A stretch of DNA of 64,000 bases, taken from positions 155,147-219,146 of the forward strand of contig CAQGLR010000003.1 of the NCBI GenBank assembly GCA_948794795.1, given 5' to 3'. Positions 25,104 to 34,788 of the stretch are shown piece after piece; the stretch's first letter is position 1; every line of letters begins with the position of its first letter. Source of the stretch: an uncultured Lachnospiraceae bacterium (GTDB taxonomy: Bacteria > Bacillota > Clostridia > Lachnospirales > Lachnospiraceae). A model generated the notes under the pieces. That model was not told the origin of the DNA. It made no database searches and saw only the letters and a list, made by a program, of their open reading frames with translations. Both the position numbers and the translations under genes were made by a program.

Positions 25104-25286
25104 TTAAAGACAGAAATTTTCAACAAAACCATCTTTGGCATATCCTTCAGGCTTATGAAATTTTTCAGGCTGTCTGTCCCGTTGCACATACCCGCCTCTG
25201 TCTTCTATGCTAGACAGCTCTATTGCTGGATATTGCCTGCATGCCTTATTTAGTTCTGCATACTTATCAATTATCCTTCTTTCCAT
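25104..25286 (-). CDS. Small uncharacterised protein
   Basis: 60 residues, polar, MERRIIDKYAELNKACRQY at the start and a tyrosine- and glycine-containing middle (DRGGYVQRDRQPEKF). The start overlaps the end of the 145-residue gene by 20 bases and has GAGGGG upstream, which supports translation by coupling. No family recognised; it could be a short partner protein of its neighbours. Confidence 0.45.
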   Translation of the reverse strand: MERRIIDKYAELNKACRQYPAIELSSIEDRGGYVQRDRQPEKFHKPEGYAKDGFVENFCL

Positions 25287-25704
25287 CCTTATTCCCCTCT
25301 TCTTTCTTCCGCAAAACCGACAACAAATATGGATAAACCATAAGTTGCATTTCTAATGTTTCAACATCTTCCTTTTCAAGGTTATTATAAAAATTCCCAG
25401 CCTCCTGCCTGTAATCAATTGTATCATCAATATTTTCCATCTCTTTAATAAATCCATCAAGTATTTTCTCTCTTTTAAATCTGCATTTCGTTTTCATGCA
25501 AGCTCTTTGTAATTCCTCTTCTTCATTTCCCATTAATAATATAGTATTTTTATAATCTTCCCTTAATTCGTTAAACATTGCAAAAATATTTCTAAAAACA
25601 CCATTCAGGTTATCTCTGTGGTAATTCTCCAGACATATAACACTTGTAATCATATGGCTAAAAATTTCATCTGTTGCTAATACAATATATTCATACTCTT
25701 TCAT
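25267..25704 (-). CDS. Uncharacterised helical protein of the MBL-fold cassette
   Basis: 145 residues, not recognised. Predicted helical, acidic, with a lysine- and aspartate-rich C-terminal tail (RKKEEGNKDGKKDN). No signal or membrane segment. The 47-base gap after the metallo-hydrolase and the overlap with the next gene put it in the same transcript. Its ribosome site is weak (GGACAG), so its level may depend on the upstream gene. Confidence 0.55.
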   Translation of the reverse strand: MKEYEYIVLATDEIFSHMITSVICLENYHRDNLNGVFRNIFAMFNELREDYKNTILLMGNEEEELQRACMKTKCRFKREKILDGFIKEMENIDDTIDYRQEAGNFYNNLEKEDVETLEMQLMVYPYLLSVLRKKEEGNKDGKKDN

Positions 25705-25751
25705 ACTGTTACTGTCCTGCCTTATGCAATAATAAAATTATATCCTAAATA

Positions 25752-27179
25752 TTATATCACCCCCAAAGCACAATGTCTACAGATATATTGGATTCTGCCA
25801 TACTCCTTAGAAGGTGAAATAATATATAACATTACTGTATCTGACATTTTTTTGCAAATGGCGCACTCAGACTGTAATGCTGGCAAAGAAATGTTAAAAC
25901 CCATTTCACCTGGCAAAATACAACTATGTTTTTCCTTTTCTAGTTCCCTTTTTACTGTTTTAATAAAATTTATTCTAAAATCTCCATTTGTACAACAAAA
26001 TTCTGATGCAATGCCAATTTTATAATTTGTATTTTTCAATAACTCTATACTACCATTATAGCCCAGATGTGAATTCTTGCTTTTAATTCCTTTTACATCT
26101 TTTATATATATATCACTTACATTAAAAACTAAAATATCCTGTTTTGCAAAAAAATTGGATAATTCTTCAAAATACGCTGTATCAGAAGTATAACTAATTA
26201 TACAATCTTTTTCATATTGTGCAAAAAATTTTATTCCATAAGATTCTTCACTGTCTTTAATATGTTTTGTTTTTATAGCAGACAAAAAAAGCCCCCTTTC
26301 TTTTGGAATTATTTCTTTTCTGTCATATCCTGTATAATCACCAAGACTCTTAAGTTTTTTAACTTTGCCTTTTAACTTTCTTTTTGTATTTTCATCTGTA
26401 ATCCATACTATTTCGTGTTCTAAGGGGCATATAGTTCCAAAAACATCATACATAATATGAGGGGTTCTCTGGTTAAAACTATTAAAATCATGCAATAATG
26501 AAGATAGTGTTTCTGCATCTGCATTATGGTCAAGATGGTCATGTGTAATAACCACAATATCTATATCATTAATAAAAATTCCATGTTTATGCATTGATTT
26601 AACGAAACCAATTCCTGGGTCTACTACAATTCCAGTACCTTTATAATTAAAATAAAAACCCCCTCCATTACATTCTATATTAAATGATGCTGAGTATATA
26701 ACAGGAGTTGATGAAGAAAACCCTTTTAATAATATAAACCTGTTTCTTAAATATGTACGTTCCTTTTTCTCTCCCATACTTTCCCTATAATAATACATTT
26801 GTGGTTTTTTCAGAAAATAGTTTTCTAATTCATATGGAAGACTTTTTTCTGTTATCTTGCCTTTCTGTACATCATTATAAAACTTTTTTGAACAGCCACG
26901 GCATACAGCACATAGATTACATTTATCTGCCTGGCTTTCAACATCTTCGATATTCTGTTTAAATTCCTGTTGGTTTCCGCTTTCTAATAATTTAATATAC
27001 TCTTCTATATGTAGTGGTTTCTCTATACTTTTATGTTTCTGGTCTAAGTTATTTTGCAATATCTTAAAAAATAACTCTATTTTATTTATATATCTTTTTA
27101 TCTCATCTGTATTCCAATCTAAATCCAATATATTTTCATTGCGCAGTACATCCCATAATGGTTGTAAACATGTTTCCAT
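25752..27179 (-). CDS. Metallo-beta-lactamase-fold hydrolase with Cys-rich zinc motifs
   Basis: 475 residues. The first 90 are helical and end in a Cys-rich motif CNLCAVCRGCSKKF. The MBL core has the metal motif VITHDHLDHNAD (HxHxDH), a later metal-site Asp in SYTSDTAYFEEL and a His in KNSHLGYNGSIEL, as in RNase Z/UlaG-like hydrolases. The C-terminus carries a likely four-Cys zinc ribbon, CAICKKMSD and CRHCALG. Substrate could be RNA, a nucleotide or a small phosphoester; the sequence does not tell. First gene of a four-gene group that separates trkH from trkA. The combination of MBL fold with two zinc motifs is not one I can name. Confidence 0.7.
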   Translation of the reverse strand: METCLQPLWDVLRNENILDLDWNTDEIKRYINKIELFFKILQNNLDQKHKSIEKPLHIEEYIKLLESGNQQEFKQNIEDVESQADKCNLCAVCRGCSKKFYNDVQKGKITEKSLPYELENYFLKKPQMYYYRESMGEKKERTYLRNRFILLKGFSSSTPVIYSASFNIECNGGGFYFNYKGTGIVVDPGIGFVKSMHKHGIFINDIDIVVITHDHLDHNADAETLSSLLHDFNSFNQRTPHIMYDVFGTICPLEHEIVWITDENTKRKLKGKVKKLKSLGDYTGYDRKEIIPKERGLFLSAIKTKHIKDSEESYGIKFFAQYEKDCIISYTSDTAYFEELSNFFAKQDILVFNVSDIYIKDVKGIKSKNSHLGYNGSIELLKNTNYKIGIASEFCCTNGDFRINFIKTVKRELEKEKHSCILPGEMGFNISLPALQSECAICKKMSDTVMLYIISPSKEYGRIQYICRHCALGVI

Positions 27180-27289
27180 TTATATACACCTGCCTTTTAT
27201 ATAATATTATTACATATTGCTGTATATAGTCAATTTGTTTTTATATTTTAAAATAATATTTCTTCCAGTAATAAATATGGAATACATTT

Positions 27290-27620
27290 TTAAATTTAAC
27301 GTCAGTCCGAAATAAAACCAAGTCCCTGTGCTGCCTTATCCTGTGGATGTCACATACATCAATAGTTGTGGCACCTGTAAAACTTATACAAGTACATTCC
27401 CCACAGCGTGGATGTGCAAAAAACACCATTGGGAGTGCAGTATATGGCATAAGTTCCACAAAACGGTTATAACTTACAAGGTTTGGAAAAATTTATGGTA
27501 ATTTTTTAAAACCAGTTTCTGGTAAAACCACTTAAATATCCTGTAACCAGATAAGTAGAATACAGCACATATAGCCATTACCTCACTTGAAGCAAGACGG
27601 CTTGGAAGTTCCATAGATAT
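27290..27620 (-). pseudogene. IS982-like transposase, broken
   Basis: Minus-strand pieces read MELPSRLASSEVMAICAVFY-LSGYRIFKWFYQKLV and then, after a frameshift near 27470, SYNRFVELMPYTALPMVFF and CTCISFTGATTIDVCDIHRI. The order SEVM-SGYRxFK-NRFVELMP-GISF-D/T-xVC-RI matches IS982-family transposases. The N-terminus and the C-terminal catalytic half are missing. It sits beside the cassette edge. The rest of the 27180-28039 gap holds a short open frame at 27715. Confidence 0.55.
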
Positions 27621-27714
27621 GTAATTGTCACCATCCCGGATACATTATTATTCCATATAAAGAATAAATTATTTACAAAAACTGTTAATTTTATAAAATA
27701 CTGATATAATTAAA

Positions 27715-27873
27715 ATGAATGTATCTTCATCTCAAAATATAGATATGTCTGCAGGACAAAACCTGTCACTTCCAGCATCTGATGAACTTGCAGAGGAGGT
27801 TAAAGGAAGTTCCATTAAGCTTAATGGGAATATTGATATGAAAGCAAAGCTTATTAAGGAGAATATAATTTAA
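27715..27873 (+). CDS. Short open reading frame of unknown status
   Basis: 52 codons: MNVSSSQNIDMSAGQNLSLP then ASDELAEEVKGSSIKLNGNI and a lysine-rich end. It is serine-rich and has no ribosome site that I trust. It may be the relic of a longer gene. Reported because its codon use looks coding; confidence is low. Confidence 0.25.
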   Translation: MNVSSSQNIDMSAGQNLSLPASDELAEEVKGSSIKLNGNIDMKAKLIKENII

Positions 27874-28039
27874 AAAATCAAGAAATTTTTTACAGGACAA
27901 AAACTTGGGAATAGGGAAATTGTTACAAAATGAAAGAAAAAAACAAAAGGAAAAACGTGATTTCGGAAATTTCTGAGGCATTATAAAATAAAGGGTTCAA
28001 GTTTCCGGGAGCACACTAAATACCAGGGAGGTGTATAAA

Positions 28040-29515
28040 ATGATTAGCAGAAAACATAAAGACCCCTTACATTTAGTATCTGTTGTAAATGGGGCTATAC
28101 CAGTTATTGGCAAAATAACAGATACAGAAGATAAGTTAAAATTGGCTGCTGCTTTACAGGCAGCAGTCCCTGCATATGGCAATTTAGAAAAGCCAGCCCC
28201 TGTTTCTGGTGGACATAGAAGCGGCTGGTATAATGATAATAAGGATAAAAATGCAAAAAAATCCAGGCAAAAAATTGTAGACCGGGGAAAATATATACTA
28301 AAAATTTACAATAAAGACACTGAAAACACTAAAATCGAAGGAAACTGTTTAAACCCAGAAGAAAGAAAAAAAACTGGGAAAAAAACAACTGTCAAAAAAG
28401 CACTTAAAAAAATTACTGCTTTCTGCCTGCTTATCCTTCTGCTTACAGGATGCCAGAAACCTGCCACAAAAGAAACGGAAAGCGTTGCTGTTAAAGAAGA
28501 ACCAGCACAGACTGCCATAACAGTACCGGAAAAACAAGAGCCTGTACAGGCAAAAGAAAAAAAACTGTCAGAGATATATGACTGGGAAAATGCAAGGATT
28601 ATAGAGGATCCACGTGACCAAACTTTTGAGGAAGGCCAAGTCTTACAAAACCAGGATTATGTCTTCTACCCTGAAGATGGATGTAAAATTGCCCGTATAA
28701 GCAAGACAGACGGGTCTAAAAAGATTATATGCAGCTTCAACCCTGCAAAAAAAATAGAAGACCTTGAACATATGTATATACATTACTGCCTTTCAGATGA
28801 CGGGCTGTTTATTGAATACAACGGCGATGTTTATTCCTGCGGTTTTGATGGCAAAAACCTGTATAAAATAATATCACGTAAAAAACTTAAAAAACAGGTT
28901 ACTGCCATAAAGCCTGATGCATGGTACTATGGCAATGCTGACTCATTAAAGTTCCACCAGGGCAGCCTGTACCTGTCGTCTTATCACTGTATATACAGGC
29001 TGGATTTGGAAACAAAAAAAGGCACAAAAATATCAGGCGATAATAATAACCCAATTGCCGGATGTTTATGTGATAATATGCTGTATTATACACAATATAT
29101 GTACGAGTCCCTCCATATGATAGATATACATACAGGCAGGCATACCCTTATTTCAGATAAAGGCGATTATGCAGTTACAGAATCAGACGGAAAACTTTAC
29201 TACCTGGAGCATGGATCATGGGAAAAAGCCACCATATATATGTACCGCAAAGGAAAAAAGGATAAAAAAATATGGGAGTCTAGCATTGCAGTTACAGAAG
29301 CATACTGTACCCCAGGTAAAATTGCCATGCGTTATTGCATCAACCAAAAGTATGATTTGCATGATAATAATATACTTATATATGATATAAAGACATCCAC
29401 CATCACTAAAATAGAAAATATACCAGACTTCTATTCCATTGCGGGTCTGTCTGGTGATATGCTGTTTTACACAAAAAACTGGAACGATAAATACCTCTCA
29501 TGCATGGCATACTGA
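28040..29515 (+). CDS. DUF5050-like beta-propeller lipoprotein with unusual N-terminal extension
   Basis: 491 residues. A lipobox-type signal, TAFCLLILLLTGC, lies at residues 126-138 instead of the N-terminus; the preceding 123 residues are soluble and basic, with no alternative in-frame start. After the cysteine comes a Glu/Lys/Pro-rich linker (residues 139-175) and then repeated blades such as DYVFYPEDGCKIARISKTDG and LYLSSYHCIYRLDLETKKG, typical of DUF5050 propellers. ATG at 28040 has GGGAGG 8 bases upstream. Possible explanations are a frameshift fusion of two genes or a type II membrane topology. It is convergent with trkH, with a shared terminator between them. Confidence 0.6.
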   Translation: MISRKHKDPLHLVSVVNGAIPVIGKITDTEDKLKLAAALQAAVPAYGNLEKPAPVSGGHRSGWYNDNKDKNAKKSRQKIVDRGKYILKIYNKDTENTKIEGNCLNPEERKKTGKKTTVKKALKKITAFCLLILLLTGCQKPATKETESVAVKEEPAQTAITVPEKQEPVQAKEKKLSEIYDWENARIIEDPRDQTFEEGQVLQNQDYVFYPEDGCKIARISKTDGSKKIICSFNPAKKIEDLEHMYIHYCLSDDGLFIEYNGDVYSCGFDGKNLYKIISRKKLKKQVTAIKPDAWYYGNADSLKFHQGSLYLSSYHCIYRLDLETKKGTKISGDNNNPIAGCLCDNMLYYTQYMYESLHMIDIHTGRHTLISDKGDYAVTESDGKLYYLEHGSWEKATIYMYRKGKKDKKIWESSIAVTEAYCTPGKIAMRYCINQKYDLHDNNILIYDIKTSTITKIENIPDFYSIAGLSGDMLFYTKNWNDKYLSCMAY

Positions 29516-29560
29516 CACAAGCCCGGACTTCTAAATATAAGCCAAAACAAAGTACCGCTT

Positions 29561-29615
29561 AAAAAAAATGGTTATTATACACTTTTAAATCTAATTAGTA
29601 AAATAACCATTTTAT
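29561..29615. terminator. Bidirectional terminator between lipoprotein and trkH
   Basis: AAAATGGTTATT (29565-29576) pairs with AATAACCATTTT (29602-29613); A-rich and T-rich flanks allow it to act on both convergent genes. Confidence 0.6.
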
Positions 29616-29627
29616 AAACGCAAATCT

Positions 29628-31007
29628 TTATCCTACTGTAATATCCTCATGTGGATATGAAAAATACCTGCTTCCCTGCTGCTGCCTGTTAAAGAATATT
29701 ACCATAGATATAGGTCCTATCCTTCCAAGGTACATACAGAAAGTAATTATTATCTTGCCAGCAATCCCCATTGATGCTGTAAAATCCCTTGAAAGCCCCA
29801 CTGTTGCAACTGCGCTTGTCGTTTCAAATGTAGCATCAAGCAATGAACCCCCTTCAAAAAGATGAAGCATAAATGTAGCTATTATAAGGGCTGTAAAGCT
29901 TACTACTGTAACAGCAAGTGCTTTCTGTACAGTTTTATGCGGGATAGTTTTGTTAAATACAACAAGATGTGTGCTTCCTTTTATTGTCGCACGTGTACTT
30001 AAAAATAATACAGAAAATGTTGTTGTCTTAATCCCTCCTGAAGTACTTATTGAAGAACCTCCTATAAACATAAGGAAAAGACATACAATAATAGATGTAC
30101 CATGCATACCTGCCTGTGAAAATGTCATAAAACCTGCTGTCCTAAGTACAACCGACTGGAACATGCTTGCTTGTATTTTTTCAAAAAAACTGAGATTTCC
30201 TATAGTCAAAGGATTGTTAAACTCAAGTGCAAAAATAAGCAATGCCCCGCCAAATATAAGGCACAATGTAGTTATTATTACTATCTTAGAATGTATATGC
30301 AGCTTTTTAACAGCCATTTTAGCTGTATATTCATGTTGTGCCATTTTCTTTATATTATTTGTAATATCCCACCACACCAGAAAACCTATGCCGCCTGTTA
30401 TTATAAGACCCATTGTCACAATATTTATCCATGGATTGGATACATATGGCACAAGGCTGTTTTCACCAAGTATATCAATACCTGCATTGCAGAATGCAGA
30501 TATTGAATGGAATATAGAAAACCATATCCCTTTTATAATTCCATACTGTGGTATAAATACCAGTGAATAGCAGACAGCACCAATGCTTTCAACTATAAAT
30601 GTACCCTTAAATATCCTCTGGAGAAATTTAACAAGCCCTTTAAGTGTATCAAGGTTTAACGCATCTTCAAGAATCATGCGGTCCCTTAATGTTATCCTTC
30701 TGCCTATAACCATCATAATACCTGTTGTAAATGAAATAATACCAAGCCCGCCAAGCTGTATAAGTATAAGTATTACCACTTTTCCAAATAAACTCCAGTG
30801 TGTTGCTGTTGTAACAACAACGAGCCCTGTTACACACACAGAAGTTGTTGATGTAAAAAGACTGTCAATAAATGGTGTAAAACTCCCGTCAGCAGACGAT
30901 ACAGGCAATGAAAGAACAACTGCACCAATTAATATTGCACTTATAAATCCTAATGCAATAACTTGTGTCGTAGATAACTGCCTGTTAATTTTATTTAAAG
31001 AATCCAT
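29628..31007 (-). CDS. trkH: Potassium uptake channel TrkH/KtrB
   Basis: 459 residues, integral membrane protein of the Trk/Ktr/HKT superfamily with four M1-P-M2 repeats. Filter-loop regions include SLFTSTTSVCVTGL, HSISAFCNAGID, SVVLRTAGFMTFSQA and ETTSAVATVGLSRD, each with the conserved glycine. It conducts K+ with help from the cytoplasmic TrkA/KtrA ring. GAGGGG precedes the start. Normally transcribed together with trkA; here trkA is 5.2 kb downstream beyond a cassette and a plus-strand gene, so joint transcription is broken. Confidence 0.92.
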   Translation of the reverse strand: MDSLNKINRQLSTTQVIALGFISAILIGAVVLSLPVSSADGSFTPFIDSLFTSTTSVCVTGLVVVTTATHWSLFGKVVILILIQLGGLGIISFTTGIMMVIGRRITLRDRMILEDALNLDTLKGLVKFLQRIFKGTFIVESIGAVCYSLVFIPQYGIIKGIWFSIFHSISAFCNAGIDILGENSLVPYVSNPWINIVTMGLIITGGIGFLVWWDITNNIKKMAQHEYTAKMAVKKLHIHSKIVIITTLCLIFGGALLIFALEFNNPLTIGNLSFFEKIQASMFQSVVLRTAGFMTFSQAGMHGTSIIVCLFLMFIGGSSISTSGGIKTTTFSVLFLSTRATIKGSTHLVVFNKTIPHKTVQKALAVTVVSFTALIIATFMLHLFEGGSLLDATFETTSAVATVGLSRDFTASMGIAGKIIITFCMYLGRIGPISMVIFFNRQQQGSRYFSYPHEDITVG

Positions 31008-31052
31008 TACAAGCCCCTCTTAGTATTCTGTATACGCTTAAACTTCTATTCT

Positions 31053-31838
31053 CTAAAGTTCCAGTTTATTAGCTATATTATTTATAATATAAAAGCCTTT
31101 TGAGTTTCTGTTATCTTCACGGTTATAAACCATAGGTGTATCATCCATCTGCATAAATACTGCGCCTGCCTCTTCCACTATACATTGCATTGCTGCAGTA
31201 TCCCATTCCATTGTAGGGTTAAACCTGTAATAAACTTCCGCATCACCCTTTGCAACAACACATCCCTTAAGTGAACTTCCCATTTTCACAAAATTAGTGA
31301 AATTATATTTCTCTATAAGTTTATCCATCTGTTCACATCCATGTGAACTGCTCATTACAAGACGCAGGCTTTTTATATCTGTACATCCTGATACTTTAAT
31401 CTGGCGTGTACTGCTGCCATCTTCAAGAAATGCCCCATTCCCCTCAGATGCATAATACAATTCACCTGTTACAGGCACATATATAACACCCATTACAGAC
31501 TTATGTTTATAAGACAAAGCAATATTTACAGTAAACTGGCCATTCCTTTTTATAAATTCCTTAGTACCATCAAGTGGGTCAACAACAAAACAATAGTCAT
31601 TATCAAGACGGCTTTTGTCATCCTTTTCTTCCTCAGATAAAATACTGTATCCTGGAAATTCTTTTTTAAGCATTCCAACAATTATTTTATTAGATGCTTT
31701 GTCAGCAGCTGTAAGCGGCATATCACCATCTTTATATGTTATCTGCATATCTTCTGCATTATTATAAATATCCATAATTGCAAACCCTGCTTCTATTGCA
31801 GCTTTCTTAGATATTTCCAGTTCCCTTTGCAAATCCAT
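31053..31838 (-). CDS. cysQ: 3'(2'),5'-bisphosphate nucleotidase CysQ
   Basis: 261 residues of the inositol-monophosphatase superfamily. Metal-binding motifs: EEEKDD, VVDPLDGTKEFIKRNGQF and the C-terminal TMEWDTAAMQCIVEEAG. CysQ hydrolyses PAP (and PAPS), removing the by-product of PAPS use. The start at 31838 follows AAGGGGG. It lies downstream of cysD-cysNC in the same direction, with a 207-base gap that contains two hairpins, so it completes a PAPS production and recycling set. Confidence 0.88.
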   Translation of the reverse strand: MDLQRELEISKKAAIEAGFAIMDIYNNAEDMQITYKDGDMPLTAADKASNKIIVGMLKKEFPGYSILSEEEKDDKSRLDNDYCFVVDPLDGTKEFIKRNGQFTVNIALSYKHKSVMGVIYVPVTGELYYASEGNGAFLEDGSSTRQIKVSGCTDIKSLRLVMSSSHGCEQMDKLIEKYNFTNFVKMGSSLKGCVVAKGDAEVYYRFNPTMEWDTAAMQCIVEEAGAVFMQMDDTPMVYNREDNRNSKGFYIINNIANKLEL

Positions 31839-31904
31839 AATAATCCCCCTTACCGCCTTTGGGCGGCACAAAATAATGAAAAATGCTGGTTTTGCATTTT
31901 CCTG

Positions 31905-32015
31905 TGTGAAATTTAATATATCTTAGGTAGCGTTTTTTGCTGCCTTATATATATTTTTCACACTAACCTCCATTTTTGCATATACACTTTTATATACCCA
32001 AATGGAGCCTGCCAT
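31905..32015. other. Two stem-loops between cysNC and cysQ
   Basis: TGTGTGAAA (near 31910) pairs with TTTTTCACAC (near 31964) around GGTAGC-GTTTTTT-GCTGCC. A second stem pairs CCATTT with AAATGG around TATATAC repeats (31972-32008). There is no strong U-run, so they could be transcript-processing or stability elements instead of terminators. Confidence 0.35.
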
Positions 32016-32045
32016 TTGCGCAAACCCCATCTTCTGCTATGGTAA

Positions 32046-33887
32046 CTACATATATTTCTCTAACTGTTCCATTATATAACTAACTGAATCTTCCAGGCTC
32101 TTTCCTGTTGTATCAATCTCTATCTGTGGGTTTTCAGGAGCTTCATATGGGCTTGAAATACCTGAAAAGTTAGGTATATCACCACTGCGTGCCTTTTTGT
32201 AAAGACCTTTTACGTCACGTTTCTCACATTCTTCAAGTGGTGTACTTACATATACCTCAATAAAGCTGTCACTTCCAATAATATCTTTTGCATTGCGCCT
32301 GTCAAGACGGAATGGTGATATAAATGATGTAAGTACAATTATGCCTGCATCATTCATAAGCTTTGAAACTTCTGCAATACGCCTTATATTTTCTATACGG
32401 TCCTGTTCTTTAAAGCCTAAGTTCTTATTCAGGCCCATCCTTATATTATCACCATCAAGTACCATTGTATGCTTACCTGCTGCAAAAAGCTTCTTCTCCA
32501 GTTCATTGACAAGTGTAGACTTGCCAGCACCTGAAAGACCAGTAAGCCATATTGTTACAGGTTTCTGTGCTTTCTGCTCTGCCCTGAGCTTACGTGTAAT
32601 ATCCATATTGTGCCATGTAAGGTTATCATCACGGCGCAGTGCATGTTCCACTACACCACAGGCAGCAGTCATATTATTTATACGGTCAATAAGTATAAAA
32701 CCGCCAAGTTCCTTATGGTTCTTAAATTCATCAAATACAATTTTATCTGAACATGAAATATCACACACTGCTATTTCATTCTTATATAGCTTGTCTGTCT
32801 GTACATGGTTTCCTTCATTAACATCAATTTTATACTTAATGTTCATAACAACTGCTGGAACCATCTTTGTGCCTATTTTCAGAAAATAGTTTTTACCTGC
32901 TACAAGCTTGTTATCATCCATCCATAAAAGCTTTGCAGTAAACATTTTGCCTACATTAAGCCCTGTGTCCTTACAAAGCATGCAGCCACGTGACACATCC
33001 ACTTCTTTGTCAAGCTGTATTGTAACTGCCTGTCCCTTAAACGCCTTGCCAGATTTCTGTTTAGTAACAAATGCATCTTGTGAAAATATAGCCTTGACTT
33101 TAGCAGATTCACCACTTGGAAGTGACACTACCTCATCACCTTCTGATATGCTTCCTGCTTCAATCTGGCCCTGGAAACCACGGAATGTATGGTCTGGACG
33201 GCATACCCTCTGTACAGGCATTACAAATCCTTCCTCACCAGATTCATAAGTTATATCTACATTTTCAAGATAATTAAGAAGAGTCCCTTCTTTAAACCAT
33301 GGCATCTTTGATGATACATTAGTAATATTATCACCTACTGTAGCAGATACAGGAATTATAAACATTGAACTGAACTCATATTCAGCAGTCATCTTTTTAA
33401 TATTTCTTAAAATATCTTTAAATGTATTCTGGTCATAATCTATCAGGTCCATTTTGTTAATAGCATATACAATATGCTTAATCCCCATAAGGGAACATAT
33501 ACGTGTATGGCGCTTTGTCTGTACCAGCACACCCTTGGATGCATCTACAAGTATAACTGCAAGGTCAGCAAACGAAGCACCTACTGCCATATTCCTTGTA
33601 TATTCTTCATGGCCTGGTGTATCAGCAACTATAAAGCTTCTATTATCTGTTGTAAAATAACGGTATGCCACATCAATAGTAATTCCCTGCTCCCTTTCAG
33701 CCATAAGCCCGTCAAGAAGGAGTGAATAATCAACTGCCCCGCCTGTGCTTCCAACTTTGCTGTCAAGTTCAAGTGCCCTTTCCTGGTCTGCAAAAAGCAG
33801 CTTTGCATCATAAAGCATATGGCCTATCAAGGTTGATTTTCCATCATCTACGCTGCCACATGTAATAAATTTAAGTAAACCCTGCAT
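32046..33887 (-). CDS. cysNC: Bifunctional sulfate adenylyltransferase large subunit / APS kinase (CysN-CysC fusion)
   Basis: 613 residues. Residues 1-430 are an EF-Tu-like GTPase: G1 CGSVDDGKSTLIGH, G3 VADTPGHEEYTRNM, G4 NKMDLID. Residues 440-613 are APS kinase: Walker A TGLSGAGKSTLV, then DGDNIRMGLNKNLGF and FISPFRLDRR. With CysD it makes APS from sulfate and ATP, then PAPS. The fusion form is common in bacteria. The start at 33887 lies one base after the cysD stop with GAGGGG upstream; the longer frame into cysD lacks support. Confidence 0.93.
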   Translation of the reverse strand: MQGLLKFITCGSVDDGKSTLIGHMLYDAKLLFADQERALELDSKVGSTGGAVDYSLLLDGLMAEREQGITIDVAYRYFTTDNRSFIVADTPGHEEYTRNMAVGASFADLAVILVDASKGVLVQTKRHTRICSLMGIKHIVYAINKMDLIDYDQNTFKDILRNIKKMTAEYEFSSMFIIPVSATVGDNITNVSSKMPWFKEGTLLNYLENVDITYESGEEGFVMPVQRVCRPDHTFRGFQGQIEAGSISEGDEVVSLPSGESAKVKAIFSQDAFVTKQKSGKAFKGQAVTIQLDKEVDVSRGCMLCKDTGLNVGKMFTAKLLWMDDNKLVAGKNYFLKIGTKMVPAVVMNIKYKIDVNEGNHVQTDKLYKNEIAVCDISCSDKIVFDEFKNHKELGGFILIDRINNMTAACGVVEHALRRDDNLTWHNMDITRKLRAEQKAQKPVTIWLTGLSGAGKSTLVNELEKKLFAAGKHTMVLDGDNIRMGLNKNLGFKEQDRIENIRRIAEVSKLMNDAGIIVLTSFISPFRLDRRNAKDIIGSDSFIEVYVSTPLEECEKRDVKGLYKKARSGDIPNFSGISSPYEAPENPQIEIDTTGKSLEDSVSYIMEQLEKYM

Positions 33888-33888
33888 A

Positions 33889-34788
33889 TTAGAAATACCC
33901 CTCTCTCTTTCTTCTCTCCATGCTTCCTGCTGCTTCATTGTCTATTACCCTGCTTGTCCTCTCGGAAGACACTGCGCTTAATGTTTCTTCTATAATAGCA
34001 TCAAGTGTATCTGCATCTGATTCAATACCACCTGTAAGCGGATAACATCCCAGTGTACGGAAACGTACCTTTCTCATTACAGGTTCTTCACCAGGCTCTA
34101 ACCTCATACGGTCATCATCAACCATAATTATATTGCCATCACGGTATACAACTGGGCGTTCCTTTGCAAAATAAAGGGATGGTATCTCAATATTTTCTCT
34201 TCTTATATACTGCCAGATATCCTTTTCTGTCCAGTTAGAAAGAGGGAATACCCTTACTTCTTCACCTTTAAATATCTTTGTATTAAAGAGCTTCCACATC
34301 TCAGGCCTCTGGTTCTTAGGGTCCCACGCATGTGCAGAATTCCTGAATGAGAAAATCCTTTCTTTTGCCCTTGATTTCTCTTCATCACGCCTTCCGCCGC
34401 CAAATGCAGCTGTGAACTGGTACTTGTCAAGTGCTTGTTTAAGAGCTTGTGTCTTCATAATATCTGTATATGCAGAACCATGGTCAAATGGGTTTATACC
34501 CTGGTTTCTGCCTTCTTCATTGGTATACACAAGCATGTCAAGTCCATATTTCTCTGCTGTCTGGTTCCTGAACTCTATCATTTCCTTAAACTTCCATGTA
34601 GTATCTACATGAAGGAATGGAAAAGGCGGCTTCTCTGGGTAAAATGCCTTTAAAGCAATATGAAGCATAACTGAACTGTCTTTTCCAATAGAATACAACA
34701 TAACAGGCTTTTCACATTCTGCCGCAACCTCACGCATAATGTAAATTGCTTCTGCTTCAAGTTCATCTAAATGTGATAACTGACTCAT
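33889..34788 (-). CDS. cysD: Sulfate adenylyltransferase small subunit CysD
   Basis: 299 residues, PAPS-reductase-like fold. The PP-loop reads YSIGKDSSVMLHIALKAF; TAAFGGGRRDEEKSRAKERI, then NWTEKDIWQYI and FRTLGCYPLTGGIES. It pairs with CysN to adenylate sulfate. First of the cysD-cysNC pair. No sulfite or PAPS reductase gene is in the window, so the pathway could serve sulfation as well as assimilation. Confidence 0.93.
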   Translation of the reverse strand: MSQLSHLDELEAEAIYIMREVAAECEKPVMLYSIGKDSSVMLHIALKAFYPEKPPFPFLHVDTTWKFKEMIEFRNQTAEKYGLDMLVYTNEEGRNQGINPFDHGSAYTDIMKTQALKQALDKYQFTAAFGGGRRDEEKSRAKERIFSFRNSAHAWDPKNQRPEMWKLFNTKIFKGEEVRVFPLSNWTEKDIWQYIRRENIEIPSLYFAKERPVVYRDGNIIMVDDDRMRLEPGEEPVMRKVRFRTLGCYPLTGGIESDADTLDAIIEETLSAVSSERTSRVIDNEAAGSMERRKREGYF

